A stretch of 64,000 nt of DNA, taken from positions 310,001-374,000 of the forward strand of contig JALHMQ010000001.1 of assembly GCA_022843955.1 (NCBI GenBank), written 5' to 3'. Every line of letters starts with the position of its first letter. The stretch's first letter is position 1. The notes under the pieces were generated by a model. That model was not told where the DNA came from, searched no databases, and worked only from the letters and a program-made list of their open reading frames with translations. The stretch is from Burkholderiaceae bacterium (GTDB taxonomy: Bacteria; Pseudomonadota; Gammaproteobacteria; Burkholderiales; Burkholderiaceae_F). Below, piece after piece: positions 29,533 to 38,639 of this stretch. The translations under genes and the position numbers were made by a program.

Positions 29533-29937
29533 CTAGCTCTTCCCGGCCGGCTCGAAGGTGAGCGAGGCGGAGTTGATGCAGTAGCGCAGGCCGGTGGGCG
29601 GTGGGCCGTCGGGGAAGACGTGGCCCAGGTGGGCATCGCACACATTGCAGATGATCTCGGTGCGGATCATGCCGTAAGCCGTATCGCGCTGCTCGCGCAC
29701 GTTGGCTGGATCGATCGCTTCGAAGTAGCTTGGCCAGCCGCAACCCGAATCGAACTTGGTGTCGGAGGCGAACAGCGCGGTACCGCAGCACACGCAGCGA
29801 TAGATGCCGCGCTCGTGGTGATCCCAGTAGCGGCCGGTGAAGGCGCGCTCGGTGGCGGCCTCCCGCGTGACCGAGTATTCCATCGGCGACAGCTGCGCCC
29901 GCCATTGGGCATCGGACTTCTTCAACTTGTCGGTCAT
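29533..29937 (-). CDS. msrB: peptide methionine-(R)-S-oxide reductase
   Basis: A 134-residue repair enzyme for methionine-R-sulfoxide in proteins. The structural zinc site is complete, with Cys48 and Cys51 in CVCC and Cys97 and Cys100 in CNVC. The catalytic Cys120 is in LRYCIN. The motif [10 protein letters not shown] is also present. There is no signal peptide, so it is cytoplasmic. It lies between yciB and selO on the same strand, 68 bases from the selO stop. Confidence 0.96.
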   Translation of the reverse strand: MTDKLKKSDAQWRAQLSPMEYSVTREAATERAFTGRYWDHHERGIYRCVCCGTALFASDTKFDSGCGWPSYFEAIDPANVREQRDTAYGMIRTEIICNVCDAHLGHVFPDGPPPTGLRYCINSASLTFEPAGKS

Positions 29938-30005
29938 GTTTGCTCCACTCCACCATGGGCACGCCGATGCTGGCGCAGCCCGGTCCAGGTTGCTCGTTTG
30001 CGCGC

Positions 30006-31544
30006 TCAGGACGAGCAGGAAAGATGCAGTGCGCCGGCCCAGTCGGGTGGCAGGCCGGCATACGCCTCGTAGTGCGGTTGCTCATCGTACGGACGCCGCA
30101 GGCAGTCGAGCAGGCGCTCGATCTCGGCGAAGTCGCGCGGACCGTCGTCGCCACGCGCCTGGCGGATCGCAGTTTCTGCCAGATGGTTGCGCAGGATGTA
30201 CTTGGGATTGACCCGGTTCATGCGCGCCGCGCGTTCGGCGTCGACGCTGCTCTGCGCCGCCAGGCGCTTGCGGTAGTCGCGCAGCCAGGCGTCGATGGCA
30301 TCGCGATCGACAAACAGATCGCGTACCGGCGCGTCGGTGGCCGGTCCCTGCGACTGCGCCGGCAATCGCGCCAGCTGGCGCCAGAAAATCGTCCAGTCGA
30401 CCCGCTGGGCATCGAGCAGGCCCAGCAGCGTCTCGGTCAACCCGGTGTCGGCGTCATGCGTGTCGCGCAGGCCGAGCTTGGCGTTGAACTGCGCGCTGAT
30501 CGCCTGCGCGAACGCGTCCTTGTACGTTTCCAGCGCGGCCTGCGTCGCTTCGACGTCGCCGATCAGTGGGATCAGCGCCTGCCCGAGGCAATACAGGTTC
30601 CAGTGCGCCACGCCCGGCTGCTGCGCATAGGAGTAGCGACCCTGGTCGTCGCTGTGATTGCAAATATGGTTGGCGTCAAAGGCGTCGAGGAAGCCGAACG
30701 GACCATAGTCGATCGTCAAGCCCAGGATCGACATGTTGTCCGTGTTCATCACGCCGTGGCAGAAGCCCACGCCCTGCCAGTGCGCCATCAGGCGTGCCGT
30801 ACGGCGCGCCACGGCCTCGATCAGTGCGAGATACGGCCGGGCACCGTCGCCCGCGGCCCGGCACTCGGGGTAGAAGTTGTCGATGACGTGGTCGGCCAGC
30901 AGCCGCAGCTCATCGTGCAGGTTGCGCCAGTAGAAGAACTCGAACGAACCGAAGCGCACGAAGCTCGGCGCCATCCTGATCACCACCGCCGCGGTTTCCG
31001 TGGTCTCGCGGAACACCGGGTAGTCGGACCCGGCGATCGACAGGGCGCGGCTGGTCGGAATGCCGAGCCCGTGCATTGCTTCGGAGCACAGGAATTCGCG
31101 GATCGACGAGCGCAGCACCGCGCGCCCGTCGCCCATGCGCGAATACGGTGTCTTGCCGGCGCCCTTCCACTGCAGCTCCCACAGCCCAGCGGGTCCCTGC
31201 ACGCCGCCCAGCAAGATGGCGCGACCGTCACCCAACTGCGGGACGTAGACACCGAACTGATGTCCCGCGTAGACGGCGGCCAGTGGTTCGGCACCTGACG
31301 GCACGCGGTTACCGACGGCGACCTCGGTGAACGCGGGCTGGGTCGCGGCCGATGCCGGCAAGCCGATCAAGGCAGCGGCGTCGCTCGAGAACGCCACCGG
31401 GTACGGATCGGGCAGGGTGGTTGGTTCGAGGCGCGTGTGGAAGTGCTCCGGCAGACGCGCAAAGGCGTTGCTCCAGCGCAGCGCGTCGAGGCCGGCGGTC
31501 GGTGCAGTCAATCCGTCAGCAGGTGGCGGCAAGGGGTGATTCAC
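30006..31544 (-). CDS. selO: protein adenylyltransferase SelO (YdiU family)
   Basis: A 512-residue pseudokinase-fold enzyme that transfers AMP to Ser, Thr or Tyr of target proteins. Family markers are [18 protein letters not shown], the segment [15 protein letters not shown] and [10 protein letters not shown]. The C terminus ends in Cys-Ser-Ser, where animal homologues carry selenocysteine. The length is normal. In E. coli the targets include redox proteins such as glutaredoxin. The neighbouring msrB fits a redox-stress role. Confidence 0.95.
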   Translation of the reverse strand: MNHPLPPPADGLTAPTAGLDALRWSNAFARLPEHFHTRLEPTTLPDPYPVAFSSDAAALIGLPASAATQPAFTEVAVGNRVPSGAEPLAAVYAGHQFGVYVPQLGDGRAILLGGVQGPAGLWELQWKGAGKTPYSRMGDGRAVLRSSIREFLCSEAMHGLGIPTSRALSIAGSDYPVFRETTETAAVVIRMAPSFVRFGSFEFFYWRNLHDELRLLADHVIDNFYPECRAAGDGARPYLALIEAVARRTARLMAHWQGVGFCHGVMNTDNMSILGLTIDYGPFGFLDAFDANHICNHSDDQGRYSYAQQPGVAHWNLYCLGQALIPLIGDVEATQAALETYKDAFAQAISAQFNAKLGLRDTHDADTGLTETLLGLLDAQRVDWTIFWRQLARLPAQSQGPATDAPVRDLFVDRDAIDAWLRDYRKRLAAQSSVDAERAARMNRVNPKYILRNHLAETAIRQARGDDGPRDFAEIERLLDCLRRPYDEQPHYEAYAGLPPDWAGALHLSCSS

Positions 31545-31651
31545 GAACGCTCCGTAGCGCGCCGATTCTATCGGTGGCGCACTTGTACACTGGACAAAGA
31601 CATCCTTCGCAGATGGGGATGCGACACCGATAACAAGACAGGAGACCCCTC

Positions 31652-33292
31652 ATGCTGCATGGACAGATGATGCAGACGCCGCTGCTCATCAGCGGCCTGA
31701 TCGAGCATGCCGACCGCCATCACCCGGACGTCGAGATCGTCTCGCGCCGGGTCGAGGGCGATGTGCATCGCACGACGTATCGCGATCTGCATCGGCGGGC
31801 CCGGCAGGTGGCGAATGCGATCGGCGGGCTCGGCATCAAACCCGGGGAGCGCGTGGCCACCTTGGCCTGGAACGGCTATCGCCACCTCGAGCTGTACTTC
31901 GGTGTCTCGGGCAGCGGCAGCGCGCTGCACACCCTGAACCCGCGCCTGATTGCCGAGCAGATCGCCTGGATCATCAACGACGCCGAGGACCAGGCCCTTT
32001 TCTTCGACCTCACCTTCCTGCCCATCATTGAAGGCATTGCGTCGCACTGCAAGTCGGTCCGCCACTGGGTCGCGATGATCGACAAGGAGAAGATGCCGGC
32101 GTCGAGCAAGGTGAACCTGCTGTGCTACGAGGACCTCCTCGCAGCTGCGTCGGACCACTTCGCCTGGCCGCAGTTCGACGAGAACACCGCCTCGTCGATG
32201 TGCTACACGTCCGGCACCACCGGCCATCCCAAGGGTGTGCTCTACAGCCATCGCTCCACCGTCCTGCATTCGATGGCGGCGGCGCTGCCCGATGCGCTGA
32301 ACCTGTCGGCCCGCGACTGCATCCTGCCGGTGGTGCCGATGTTCCATGTGAACGCCTGGGGACTGCCCTATGTGGCGCCCATGGTCGGCGCCAAGCTCGT
32401 GTTCCCGGGCGGCGCCCTCGATGGCAAGTCGCTGTTCGATCTCTTCGAGGCCGAGAAAGTGACCTGTTCTGCCGGGGTGCCCACGGTCTGGCAGGGCCTG
32501 CTGGCCCATACCGAAGCCAACAACCTGCGCTTCTCGACGATGCGTCGCACGGTGATCGGCGGTTCGGCCTGCCCGCCGTCGATGCTGCGCCTGTTCCAGG
32601 AGAAGTACGGGGTGCAGGTGCTGCACGCGTGGGGCATGACCGAGATGAGCCCGCTCGGTACGGTGTCCACGTTCAAGGGCAAGCACGACGCACTCAGCGC
32701 AGAGCAACGCCTCGCGCTGCAGTACAAGCAGGGGCGGGCGATCTTCGGGGTCGACATGAAGATCGTCGACGCCGATGGTCAGGACCTGCCGTGGGACGGC
32801 AAGGCGTTCGGCGATCTGCTGGTACGCGGCCCGTGGATCGTCGATCGCTACTTCAAGCAGGCCGACTCGCCGCTGCGCACCGACGCCGGCGGTCAAGGCT
32901 GGTTTCCCACCGGCGACGTTGCCACCATCGATGCCGATGGCTTCATGCAGATCACCGACCGCTCCAAGGACGTGATCAAGTCGGGCGGCGAGTGGATCAG
33001 TTCGATCGATATCGAGAACGTGGCGGTATCGCATCCGGCGGTCGCCATGGCGGCCTGCATCGCCGCGCGCCACCCCAAGTGGGACGAGCGGCCACTGCTG
33101 GTGGTGGTGCGCAAGCCGAATGCCCAGATCACGCGCGAGCAGCTGCTGGCCCATTACGAAGGCAAGGTGGCCAGGTGGCAGGTGCCCGACGACGTCGTGT
33201 TCGTCGACGCGATTCCGCTCGGCGCGACGGGGAAGATGCTCAAGACCCGGCTACGCGAGCAGTTCAAGGACTATCGCCTGCCGGGAGCCTGA
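31652..33292 (+). CDS. acyl-CoA synthetase (AMP-binding; DmdB-like)
   Basis: A 546-residue adenylate-forming ligase that makes an acyl-CoA from a free acid, ATP and CoA. The P-loop [11 protein letters not shown] is at about 184-194. [10 protein letters not shown] and [14 protein letters not shown] lie in the C-terminal hinge, and the catalytic lysine is near the end in [13 protein letters not shown]. The N terminus [16 protein letters not shown] resembles 3-(methylthio)propionyl-CoA ligase and medium-chain ligases; the true acid is unknown. The start at 31652 has AGGAG at 31640-31644. It is the first gene of a rightward 14-kb cluster and is divergent from selO. Confidence 0.88.
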   Translation: MLHGQMMQTPLLISGLIEHADRHHPDVEIVSRRVEGDVHRTTYRDLHRRARQVANAIGGLGIKPGERVATLAWNGYRHLELYFGVSGSGSALHTLNPRLIAEQIAWIINDAEDQALFFDLTFLPIIEGIASHCKSVRHWVAMIDKEKMPASSKVNLLCYEDLLAAASDHFAWPQFDENTASSMCYTSGTTGHPKGVLYSHRSTVLHSMAAALPDALNLSARDCILPVVPMFHVNAWGLPYVAPMVGAKLVFPGGALDGKSLFDLFEAEKVTCSAGVPTVWQGLLAHTEANNLRFSTMRRTVIGGSACPPSMLRLFQEKYGVQVLHAWGMTEMSPLGTVSTFKGKHDALSAEQRLALQYKQGRAIFGVDMKIVDADGQDLPWDGKAFGDLLVRGPWIVDRYFKQADSPLRTDAGGQGWFPTGDVATIDADGFMQITDRSKDVIKSGGEWISSIDIENVAVSHPAVAMAACIAARHPKWDERPLLVVVRKPNAQITREQLLAHYEGKVARWQVPDDVVFVDAIPLGATGKMLKTRLREQFKDYRLPGA

Positions 33293-33400
33293 GCGGTGCA
33301 TCCATCGCGGCGCCCGATTGTGGGCGCCGCAAGCGGCGGGTATCCTCGCCGCGCAGTCGGGCGTACGACCCAAGCAAGCACACAATTACAGGAGACAGGC

Positions 33401-34684
33401 ATGCGACGCATCGTTGTGCGCGGAGTGTTCGCGCTTCTTGGCCTATTGACCGGCACCGGGCTGATCATCGGCACTGCTGTTGCCCAGGGCAAGGGTGGGG
33501 CGCCGGCCCAGGTGGTGAAGATCGCCTTCATGGATCCGCTGTCCGGTCCGTTCGCCGCGGTCGGCCAGAACCAGCTCAAGCACTTCCAGTACATCGCCGA
33601 GATGGTGAATGCCAAGGGCCTCGCCGGTCCCGGCGTGCGCCTGGAGATCGTGCCGTTCGACAACAAGAACTCGCCGCAGGAGAGCCTCACCCTGCTGCGC
33701 ACGATCACCGACCAGGGGATTCGTTACGTGACGCAGGGCAATGGCTCGCACGTGGGCATTCCGTTGTCGGACGCTGTCACCAAGCACAACGAACGCAATC
33801 CGACGCAGTCGATGGTCTATCTGAACTACGCCGCGGTCGATCCGGATCTGACCAACGCCAAGTGCTCGTTCTGGCACTTCCGTTTCGACGCCAACAACGA
33901 CATGAAGATGGAGGCGCTGACCACCTACATGAAGGACCGCAAGGAGGTCAGCAACGTCTATCTGATCAACCAGAACTACTCGCACGGCCAGCAGGTCGCG
34001 CGGGCCGCGAAGGAAATGCTGGGCCGCAAGCGCCCCGACGTGAAGATCGTCGGCGAGGACCTGCATCCGCTGGGCCAGGTGCGTGACTTCTCTCCGTACA
34101 TCGCCAAGATCCGCGCCGCCAACGCCGACACCGTGATCACCGGCAACTGGGGCACCGATCTCACGCTGCTGGTGCGCGCCGCGCGCGACGCCGGGCTGAC
34201 CGCCACCTTCTACACGTACTACGGCGGGGTCATCGGCACGCCGACGGCGATGGGCGCGGCCGGTGCCGAGCGGGTGCGCATGGTGGCCTACTGGCACCCG
34301 AACATCGAGAAGTATCCGGGCGAGGATCTCTACACCGGTTTCAAGAAGAAGTTCGGCGAGGAGTTCTACACGCTCGCTTCGTACACCTCACTCACCATGC
34401 TGGCCGAGGCGATCAAGCGCAACGGCGGCAATGCCGATCCGCTGCGCGTGGCCCACACGATGAGCGGCATGAAGATGCCGAGCCTGATGGGCGAGATCGA
34501 GATGCGAGGCACTGATCACCAGTTGCAGCAGCCGCTGTTCATCGCCACCTGGGCGCGGGTGGGCGGCGCGGTCAAGCACGATGTCGAGAAGACCGGACAC
34601 TCGTGGCGTACCGAGCAGGCCGTGCCGAGCTTCGTCGGCGCTCAGCCCACCTCCTGCCAGATGCAGCGACCGGCCAAGCCGTGA
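33401..34684 (+). CDS. livK: Liv-type ABC transporter substrate-binding protein
   Basis: A 427-residue periplasmic binding protein with an N-terminal signal peptide (MRRIVVRGVFALLGLLTG, ending near AVAQ). The mature part opens with VKIAFMDPLSGPFAAVG, typical of leucine/isoleucine-binding-like proteins. The start at 33401 is set by AGGAGA at 33390-33395. It follows a CoA ligase and precedes livHMGF, so the ligand is more probably a carboxylic acid than a branched-chain amino acid. A GC-rich hairpin without T-tract (33307-33330) lies in the gap before it. Confidence 0.9.
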   Translation: MRRIVVRGVFALLGLLTGTGLIIGTAVAQGKGGAPAQVVKIAFMDPLSGPFAAVGQNQLKHFQYIAEMVNAKGLAGPGVRLEIVPFDNKNSPQESLTLLRTITDQGIRYVTQGNGSHVGIPLSDAVTKHNERNPTQSMVYLNYAAVDPDLTNAKCSFWHFRFDANNDMKMEALTTYMKDRKEVSNVYLINQNYSHGQQVARAAKEMLGRKRPDVKIVGEDLHPLGQVRDFSPYIAKIRAANADTVITGNWGTDLTLLVRAARDAGLTATFYTYYGGVIGTPTAMGAAGAERVRMVAYWHPNIEKYPGEDLYTGFKKKFGEEFYTLASYTSLTMLAEAIKRNGGNADPLRVAHTMSGMKMPSLMGEIEMRGTDHQLQQPLFIATWARVGGAVKHDVEKTGHSWRTEQAVPSFVGAQPTSCQMQRPAKP

Positions 34685-34702
34685 CGCGTGCTGCGCGCTG
34701 AC

Positions 34703-34723
34703 GGTTAATGGTTGATGGTTGAT
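34703..34723 (+). repeat. three tandem heptamers between livK and livH
   Basis: GGTTAAT, GGTTGAT and GGTTGAT follow one another, then GGAT. This AT-richer motif lies in the 161-base gap between the binding-protein gene and the permease gene. The rest of that gap is GC-rich with short inverted repeats but no clear terminator. Confidence 0.6.
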
Positions 34724-34845
34724 GGATAGGGCCGTCCGGCGGGCGGCCATTGCTGCCCGCTGGCGGCCGCTTCACGGCGGACGATTGTCCGTGTCATAGG
34801 CGCCGTGCGCGCCATCATCGGCGGCGCCCGCGGCATCATCCGTCC

Positions 34846-35808
34846 ATGCCCTTCGACTTCTTCCTCATCCAGCTGCTCAACGGCATCAGCTACGGCTTGC
34901 TGCTGTTCATGCTGGCGGCCGGGCTCACGCTGATCTTCTCCATGATGGGCGTGCTGAACTTTGCCCACACGAGCTTCTACATGCTGGGCGCCTACGCGGC
35001 CTACCAGATCAGCCAGTGGGCGGGTTTCTGGGTCGCATTGTTCGCTGCTCCGCTTCTGGTCGGACTGCTCGGCGTGCTGGTGGAGCGCTACGGATTGCGC
35101 CGCGTCCACAAGTGGGGCCATGTGCCGGAGCTGCTGTTCACCTTCGGCCTGACCTTCATCATCGTTGAACTGGTGCAGGCGATCTGGGGCCGCGCCGCGG
35201 TGCCGTACCAGGTGCCCGCCGCGCTCGACGGTCCCGTCGGCTGGCTGCAGCAGCAATTCGGCCTGACGTTTCCGGCCTACCGCGCGTTTGCCATGAGCGT
35301 GGCGGTGTTCATGCTGGGATCGCTCTGGCTGCTGCTGACGCGCACCCGCATCGGCCTCGTGATCCAGGCGGCCCTATCGCACCCGCAGCAGGTCGAAGCA
35401 CTCGGGCACAACGTGCCGCGCGTGTTCATGCTCGTGTTCGGCGGTGGCTGCGCGCTGGCGGCGCTGGCCGGCGTGGTCGGCGGCAACCTGTTCATCACCG
35501 AGCCGGGGATGGCGGCATCGGTGGGCGCCATCGTGTTCGTGATCATCGTGATCGGCGGCATGGGCTCGCTGTCGGGCGCGTTCACGGCATCGCTGCTGCT
35601 GGGCCTGGTCGATGCCTTCGGCAAGACCAGCGACTGGTCGCTCGCGGTCGCCCTGCGCGCGCTCGGCATGGCGGTCACGCCGGAGTCGGCCGGCTATGCG
35701 CTGTGGAAGCTCACCGTGGCGCAAGTGACGCCGGTGCTGCCGTTCCTGCTGCTGGTGCTGGTGTTGATCTTCCGTCCGCGCGGACTGATGGGCACCCGTG
35801 AAGATTGA
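34846..35808 (+). CDS. livH: Liv-type ABC transporter permease LivH
   Basis: A 320-residue inner-membrane permease with about eight hydrophobic segments. The family opening is LNGISYGLLLFMLAAGLTLIF, followed by GVLNFAHTSFYMLGAY and near the end the coupling segment VIVIGGMGSLSGAF. I chose the ATG at 34846 because it gives the conserved N terminus; the frame is open 32 codons earlier. livM begins 11 bases before this gene ends. Confidence 0.93.
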   Translation: MPFDFFLIQLLNGISYGLLLFMLAAGLTLIFSMMGVLNFAHTSFYMLGAYAAYQISQWAGFWVALFAAPLLVGLLGVLVERYGLRRVHKWGHVPELLFTFGLTFIIVELVQAIWGRAAVPYQVPAALDGPVGWLQQQFGLTFPAYRAFAMSVAVFMLGSLWLLLTRTRIGLVIQAALSHPQQVEALGHNVPRVFMLVFGGGCALAALAGVVGGNLFITEPGMAASVGAIVFVIIVIGGMGSLSGAFTASLLLGLVDAFGKTSDWSLAVALRALGMAVTPESAGYALWKLTVAQVTPVLPFLLLVLVLIFRPRGLMGTRED

Positions 35809-37141
35809 TGACCCCGCACTGGTGGGCTCGGTGGCCGCGGACGGGCCGACCCTCGCGTTCCGGCCGCTGAACTTCGGCCGCTGGATCATCTGGGGCATGA
35901 CGGCGATCGTCTTCCTGTCATTGCCGATGATGTTCGAGAAGAAGTTCGCGCTCGCGCTGATGTCGCAGGCGGGGATCATGATCATCTTCGCGCTCAGCTA
36001 CAACATGCTGCTGGGCCAAAGCGGCATGCTGAGCTTCGGTCACGCGGTCTACTCGGGGCTGGGGGCGTACTTCGCGATCCACGCGATGAACTGGATCGCC
36101 GCCGGCACGTTGCTGTATCCGGTGTCTCTGCTGCCGCTGGTGGGCGGCCTGGCCGGTCTCTTCTTCGGCGTCGTCTTCGGCTATCTGACGACGAAGAAGG
36201 CGGGCACGCCATTCGCGATGATCACGCTGGGCATCGGCGAGATGGTGTTCGCCGCATCCTTGATGTTCCCCGGCTTTTTCGGCGGCGAGGCCGGCATCAG
36301 CGGCAACCGGACCTCGGGTGGACCGTTCCTCGGCATCGACGGCCTCACGTTCGGCCGCGACCTGCACGTGTACTACCTGATCGCCGCCTGGTGCTTCGTC
36401 AGCATGGTGGCGATGTTCGCGCTGACGCAAACCCCGTTGGGACGCATTGCCAACGCGGTGCGTGACAACCCGGAGCGGGCCGAGTTCATCGGCTACAACA
36501 CGCAGCGGGTGCGCTGGCTGATGCTGATGCTGTCGGCATTCTTCGCCGGCATTGCCGGTGGACTGATGGCGATCAACCTCGAGAGCGTGGGCAGCGAGGC
36601 GGTGAGCGCGATCCGCTCCGGCGGCGTGCTGCTGGCGGCATTCATCGGTGGCGTGTCGTTTTTCTTCGGTCCGATCCTGGGTGCAGTGGTGTTCGTGTTC
36701 TTCTCGGTCGCCTTGTCGGAGTACACCAAGGCCTGGCAACTCTATCTCGGCGTGTTCTTCGTGTTGCTGGTGATGTTCGCGCCGGGCGGGCTGTCGAGCC
36801 TGATCCTGATGAACCTGCGCGTGCTCAAGTTCGGCAAGATGAAGCGGCTGCTCGATCCGTACTTCGGCGTGCTGGCGAGCAGCCTGGCGCTGCTGGCTGG
36901 CATCGTGCTGCTGATCGAGTTCACCTGGCATCGGTCGCTTGATATCGCTACCGGTTCTGCGGTAACGCTGGCGGGCTTTCGGTTCGACATCGCCGAGCCG
37001 CAGCCGTGGGTGCTGGCGATCACGATCACCGTGGCAGCGGCGGCGGCGTTCGATTACATGCGGCGACGCTTCAAGGCGGAGTGGGACCAGGTCCAGGTCG
37101 AGATCGAGAACTGGCTGCGCGACAACCCCGATGACAAGTGA
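35798..37141 (+). CDS. livM: Liv-type ABC transporter permease LivM
   Basis: A 447-residue permease with about ten hydrophobic segments. ALSYNMLLGQSGMLSFGHA and TPLGRIANAVRDNPERAEFIGY are characteristic. The start is a GTG at 35798 overlapping the livH stop. The C-terminal 90 residues (after the last common LivM helix) add two further hydrophobic stretches and a charged tail, longer than the usual 330-420 residues. It overlaps livG by 11 bases. Confidence 0.92.
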   Translation: MKIDDPALVGSVAADGPTLAFRPLNFGRWIIWGMTAIVFLSLPMMFEKKFALALMSQAGIMIIFALSYNMLLGQSGMLSFGHAVYSGLGAYFAIHAMNWIAAGTLLYPVSLLPLVGGLAGLFFGVVFGYLTTKKAGTPFAMITLGIGEMVFAASLMFPGFFGGEAGISGNRTSGGPFLGIDGLTFGRDLHVYYLIAAWCFVSMVAMFALTQTPLGRIANAVRDNPERAEFIGYNTQRVRWLMLMLSAFFAGIAGGLMAINLESVGSEAVSAIRSGGVLLAAFIGGVSFFFGPILGAVVFVFFSVALSEYTKAWQLYLGVFFVLLVMFAPGGLSSLILMNLRVLKFGKMKRLLDPYFGVLASSLALLAGIVLLIEFTWHRSLDIATGSAVTLAGFRFDIAEPQPWVLAITITVAAAAAFDYMRRRFKAEWDQVQVEIENWLRDNPDDK

Positions 37142-37907
37142 AGCCGCGCCGATGACACCCGCCCTCGAACTCGTCGACCTGGCCAAGCGCTTCGGTCGCA
37201 CCGAGATCATTCGCGGCATCTCGCTGGCGATTCCGGCGGGCGAGCGACACGCCGTCATCGGCCCCAACGGCGCCGGCAAGTCCACGCTGTTCAATCTCGT
37301 CAGCGGCAAGTTCGCACCGAGCGCCGGGCGGATTGTGCTCAACGGCACCGACATCACGGCGCGCAAGCCGTTCGAGATCAATCGGCTCGGCTTGTCGCGC
37401 AGCTTCCAGATCACCAATCTGTTTCATCGCCTGAGCGTGTTCGAGAACCTGCGCTGCGCCGTTCTATGGTCGCTCGGCTATCGCTATTCGTTCTGGCATC
37501 GCCTCGATGGCCTGCGTGACGCCGAGGCGCGTGCCGAGGAGATCCTGCTGCGGATCGGGCTGAAGCGCCGCCGCAAGACGCTCGCCGGCCTGCTGACCTA
37601 TGCCGAGCAGCGCGCTCTGGAGATCGGCATCACCATTGCCGGTGGCGCCAGCGTGATCCTGCTGGACGAGCCCACCGCCGGCATGAGCCGCAGCGAGACC
37701 GCCGCCGCGGTGGCGCTGATCAAGGACATGACCCAGGGCAAGACCCTGGTGATGGTCGAGCACGACATGAGCGTCGTGTTCGGCCTGGCCGACCGCATCT
37801 CGGTGGTGGTCTACGGCCAGGTGATCGCCACCGGCACGCCGTCCGAGATCCGTGCCAACGCGCAGGTCAAGGAAGCCTACCTGGGGCAGCATGCCGATGC
37901 CGCCTGA
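37131..37907 (+). CDS. livG: Liv-type ABC transporter ATP-binding protein LivG
   Basis: A 258-residue ATPase with Walker A GPNGAGKST (44-52), Walker B VILLDEPTAGM and the switch MVEHDMSVV. The ABC signature is unusual, LTYAEQ in place of LSGGQ, as in some carboxylate and urea-type Liv ATPases. It starts inside the livM stop region (11-base overlap), and livF starts inside its own end. Confidence 0.92.
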   Translation: MTSEAAPMTPALELVDLAKRFGRTEIIRGISLAIPAGERHAVIGPNGAGKSTLFNLVSGKFAPSAGRIVLNGTDITARKPFEINRLGLSRSFQITNLFHRLSVFENLRCAVLWSLGYRYSFWHRLDGLRDAEARAEEILLRIGLKRRRKTLAGLLTYAEQRALEIGITIAGGASVILLDEPTAGMSRSETAAAVALIKDMTQGKTLVMVEHDMSVVFGLADRISVVVYGQVIATGTPSEIRANAQVKEAYLGQHADAA

Positions 37908-38613
37908 CCTCGCCACGCCGCTGCTGGAGGTCGCCAATCTGCAGGCGTACTACGGCAAGAGCCACGTTCTGCATGGCGTCGACCTGATGGTCGGCGCAGG
38001 CGAGATCGTCTGCCTGCTCGGGCGCAACGGGGTGGGTCGGTCGACCACCGCCAAGGCGATCATGGGGCTGGTCGACTGCACCGGGCGTGTCTGTTTCAAA
38101 GGCAAGGAGCTGATGGGCCGCAAGACCCACGAGATCGCTCACGCAGGGATCGGCTATGTGCCCGAAGACCGGCAGGTGTTCGCCTCCCTCACGGTGCACG
38201 AGAACCTGTTGCTCGGCCTGAAGGGGCGGCATCCGGGACGCTGGAAGTTCGAGGACATGTACCAGTTGTTCCCGCGGCTGGCCGAGCGGCGTGACACCCA
38301 GGCCGGGGTATTGTCGGGGGGCGAGCAGCAGATGCTCACGCTGGCACGCACGATCATGGGCGACCCCGACCTCGTCATCGTCGACGAACCGACCGAAGGG
38401 CTGGCACCGAAGATCGTGGAACTGGTGGCGGGCTTCCTGCGCACGCTGCGCGAACGCGGCGTCTCGGTCCTGCTGGTCGAGCAGAAGCTGACGATCGCGC
38501 TCGAGGTCTCTCAGCGCGCCTACGTGATGGGGCACGGTCACATGGTGTTCGAAGGCAGCCCGCAGTCCCTGCGCGAGAACCGTCTGATCCGCCAGGAGTG
38601 GCTCGAGGTCTAG
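37891..38613 (+). CDS. livF: Liv-type ABC transporter ATP-binding protein LivF
   Basis: A 240-residue ATPase with signature LSGGEQQML and Walker B LVIVDEPTEGLAP. The Walker A reads GRNGVGRST, with arginine (Arg50) in place of the usual lysine. ATG codons at 37891 and 37897 are both possible, and both overlap the end of livG. It completes the livKHMGF importer. The next gene starts 26 bases later. Confidence 0.92.
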   Translation: MPMPPDLATPLLEVANLQAYYGKSHVLHGVDLMVGAGEIVCLLGRNGVGRSTTAKAIMGLVDCTGRVCFKGKELMGRKTHEIAHAGIGYVPEDRQVFASLTVHENLLLGLKGRHPGRWKFEDMYQLFPRLAERRDTQAGVLSGGEQQMLTLARTIMGDPDLVIVDEPTEGLAPKIVELVAGFLRTLRERGVSVLLVEQKLTIALEVSQRAYVMGHGHMVFEGSPQSLRENRLIRQEWLEV

Positions 38614-38639
38614 TTCATGACAAGCAGGCAGGAACGACG

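Noticed and set aside
30006..31544. SelO as a selenoprotein with in-frame TGA
   Set aside because: The C terminus encodes Cys-Ser-Ser before the normal stop; no in-frame TGA precedes a conserved extension.
33307..33330. 9-bp hairpin after the CoA ligase as a terminator
   Set aside because: A strong stem but no T-tract follows, and the downstream genes look like the same functional unit; it was noted only as a hairpin.
32122..34086. 654-codon plus-strand frame spanning the CoA ligase end and livK start
   Set aside because: It crosses two real genes in the wrong frame and ignores the livK signal peptide and ribosome binding site.
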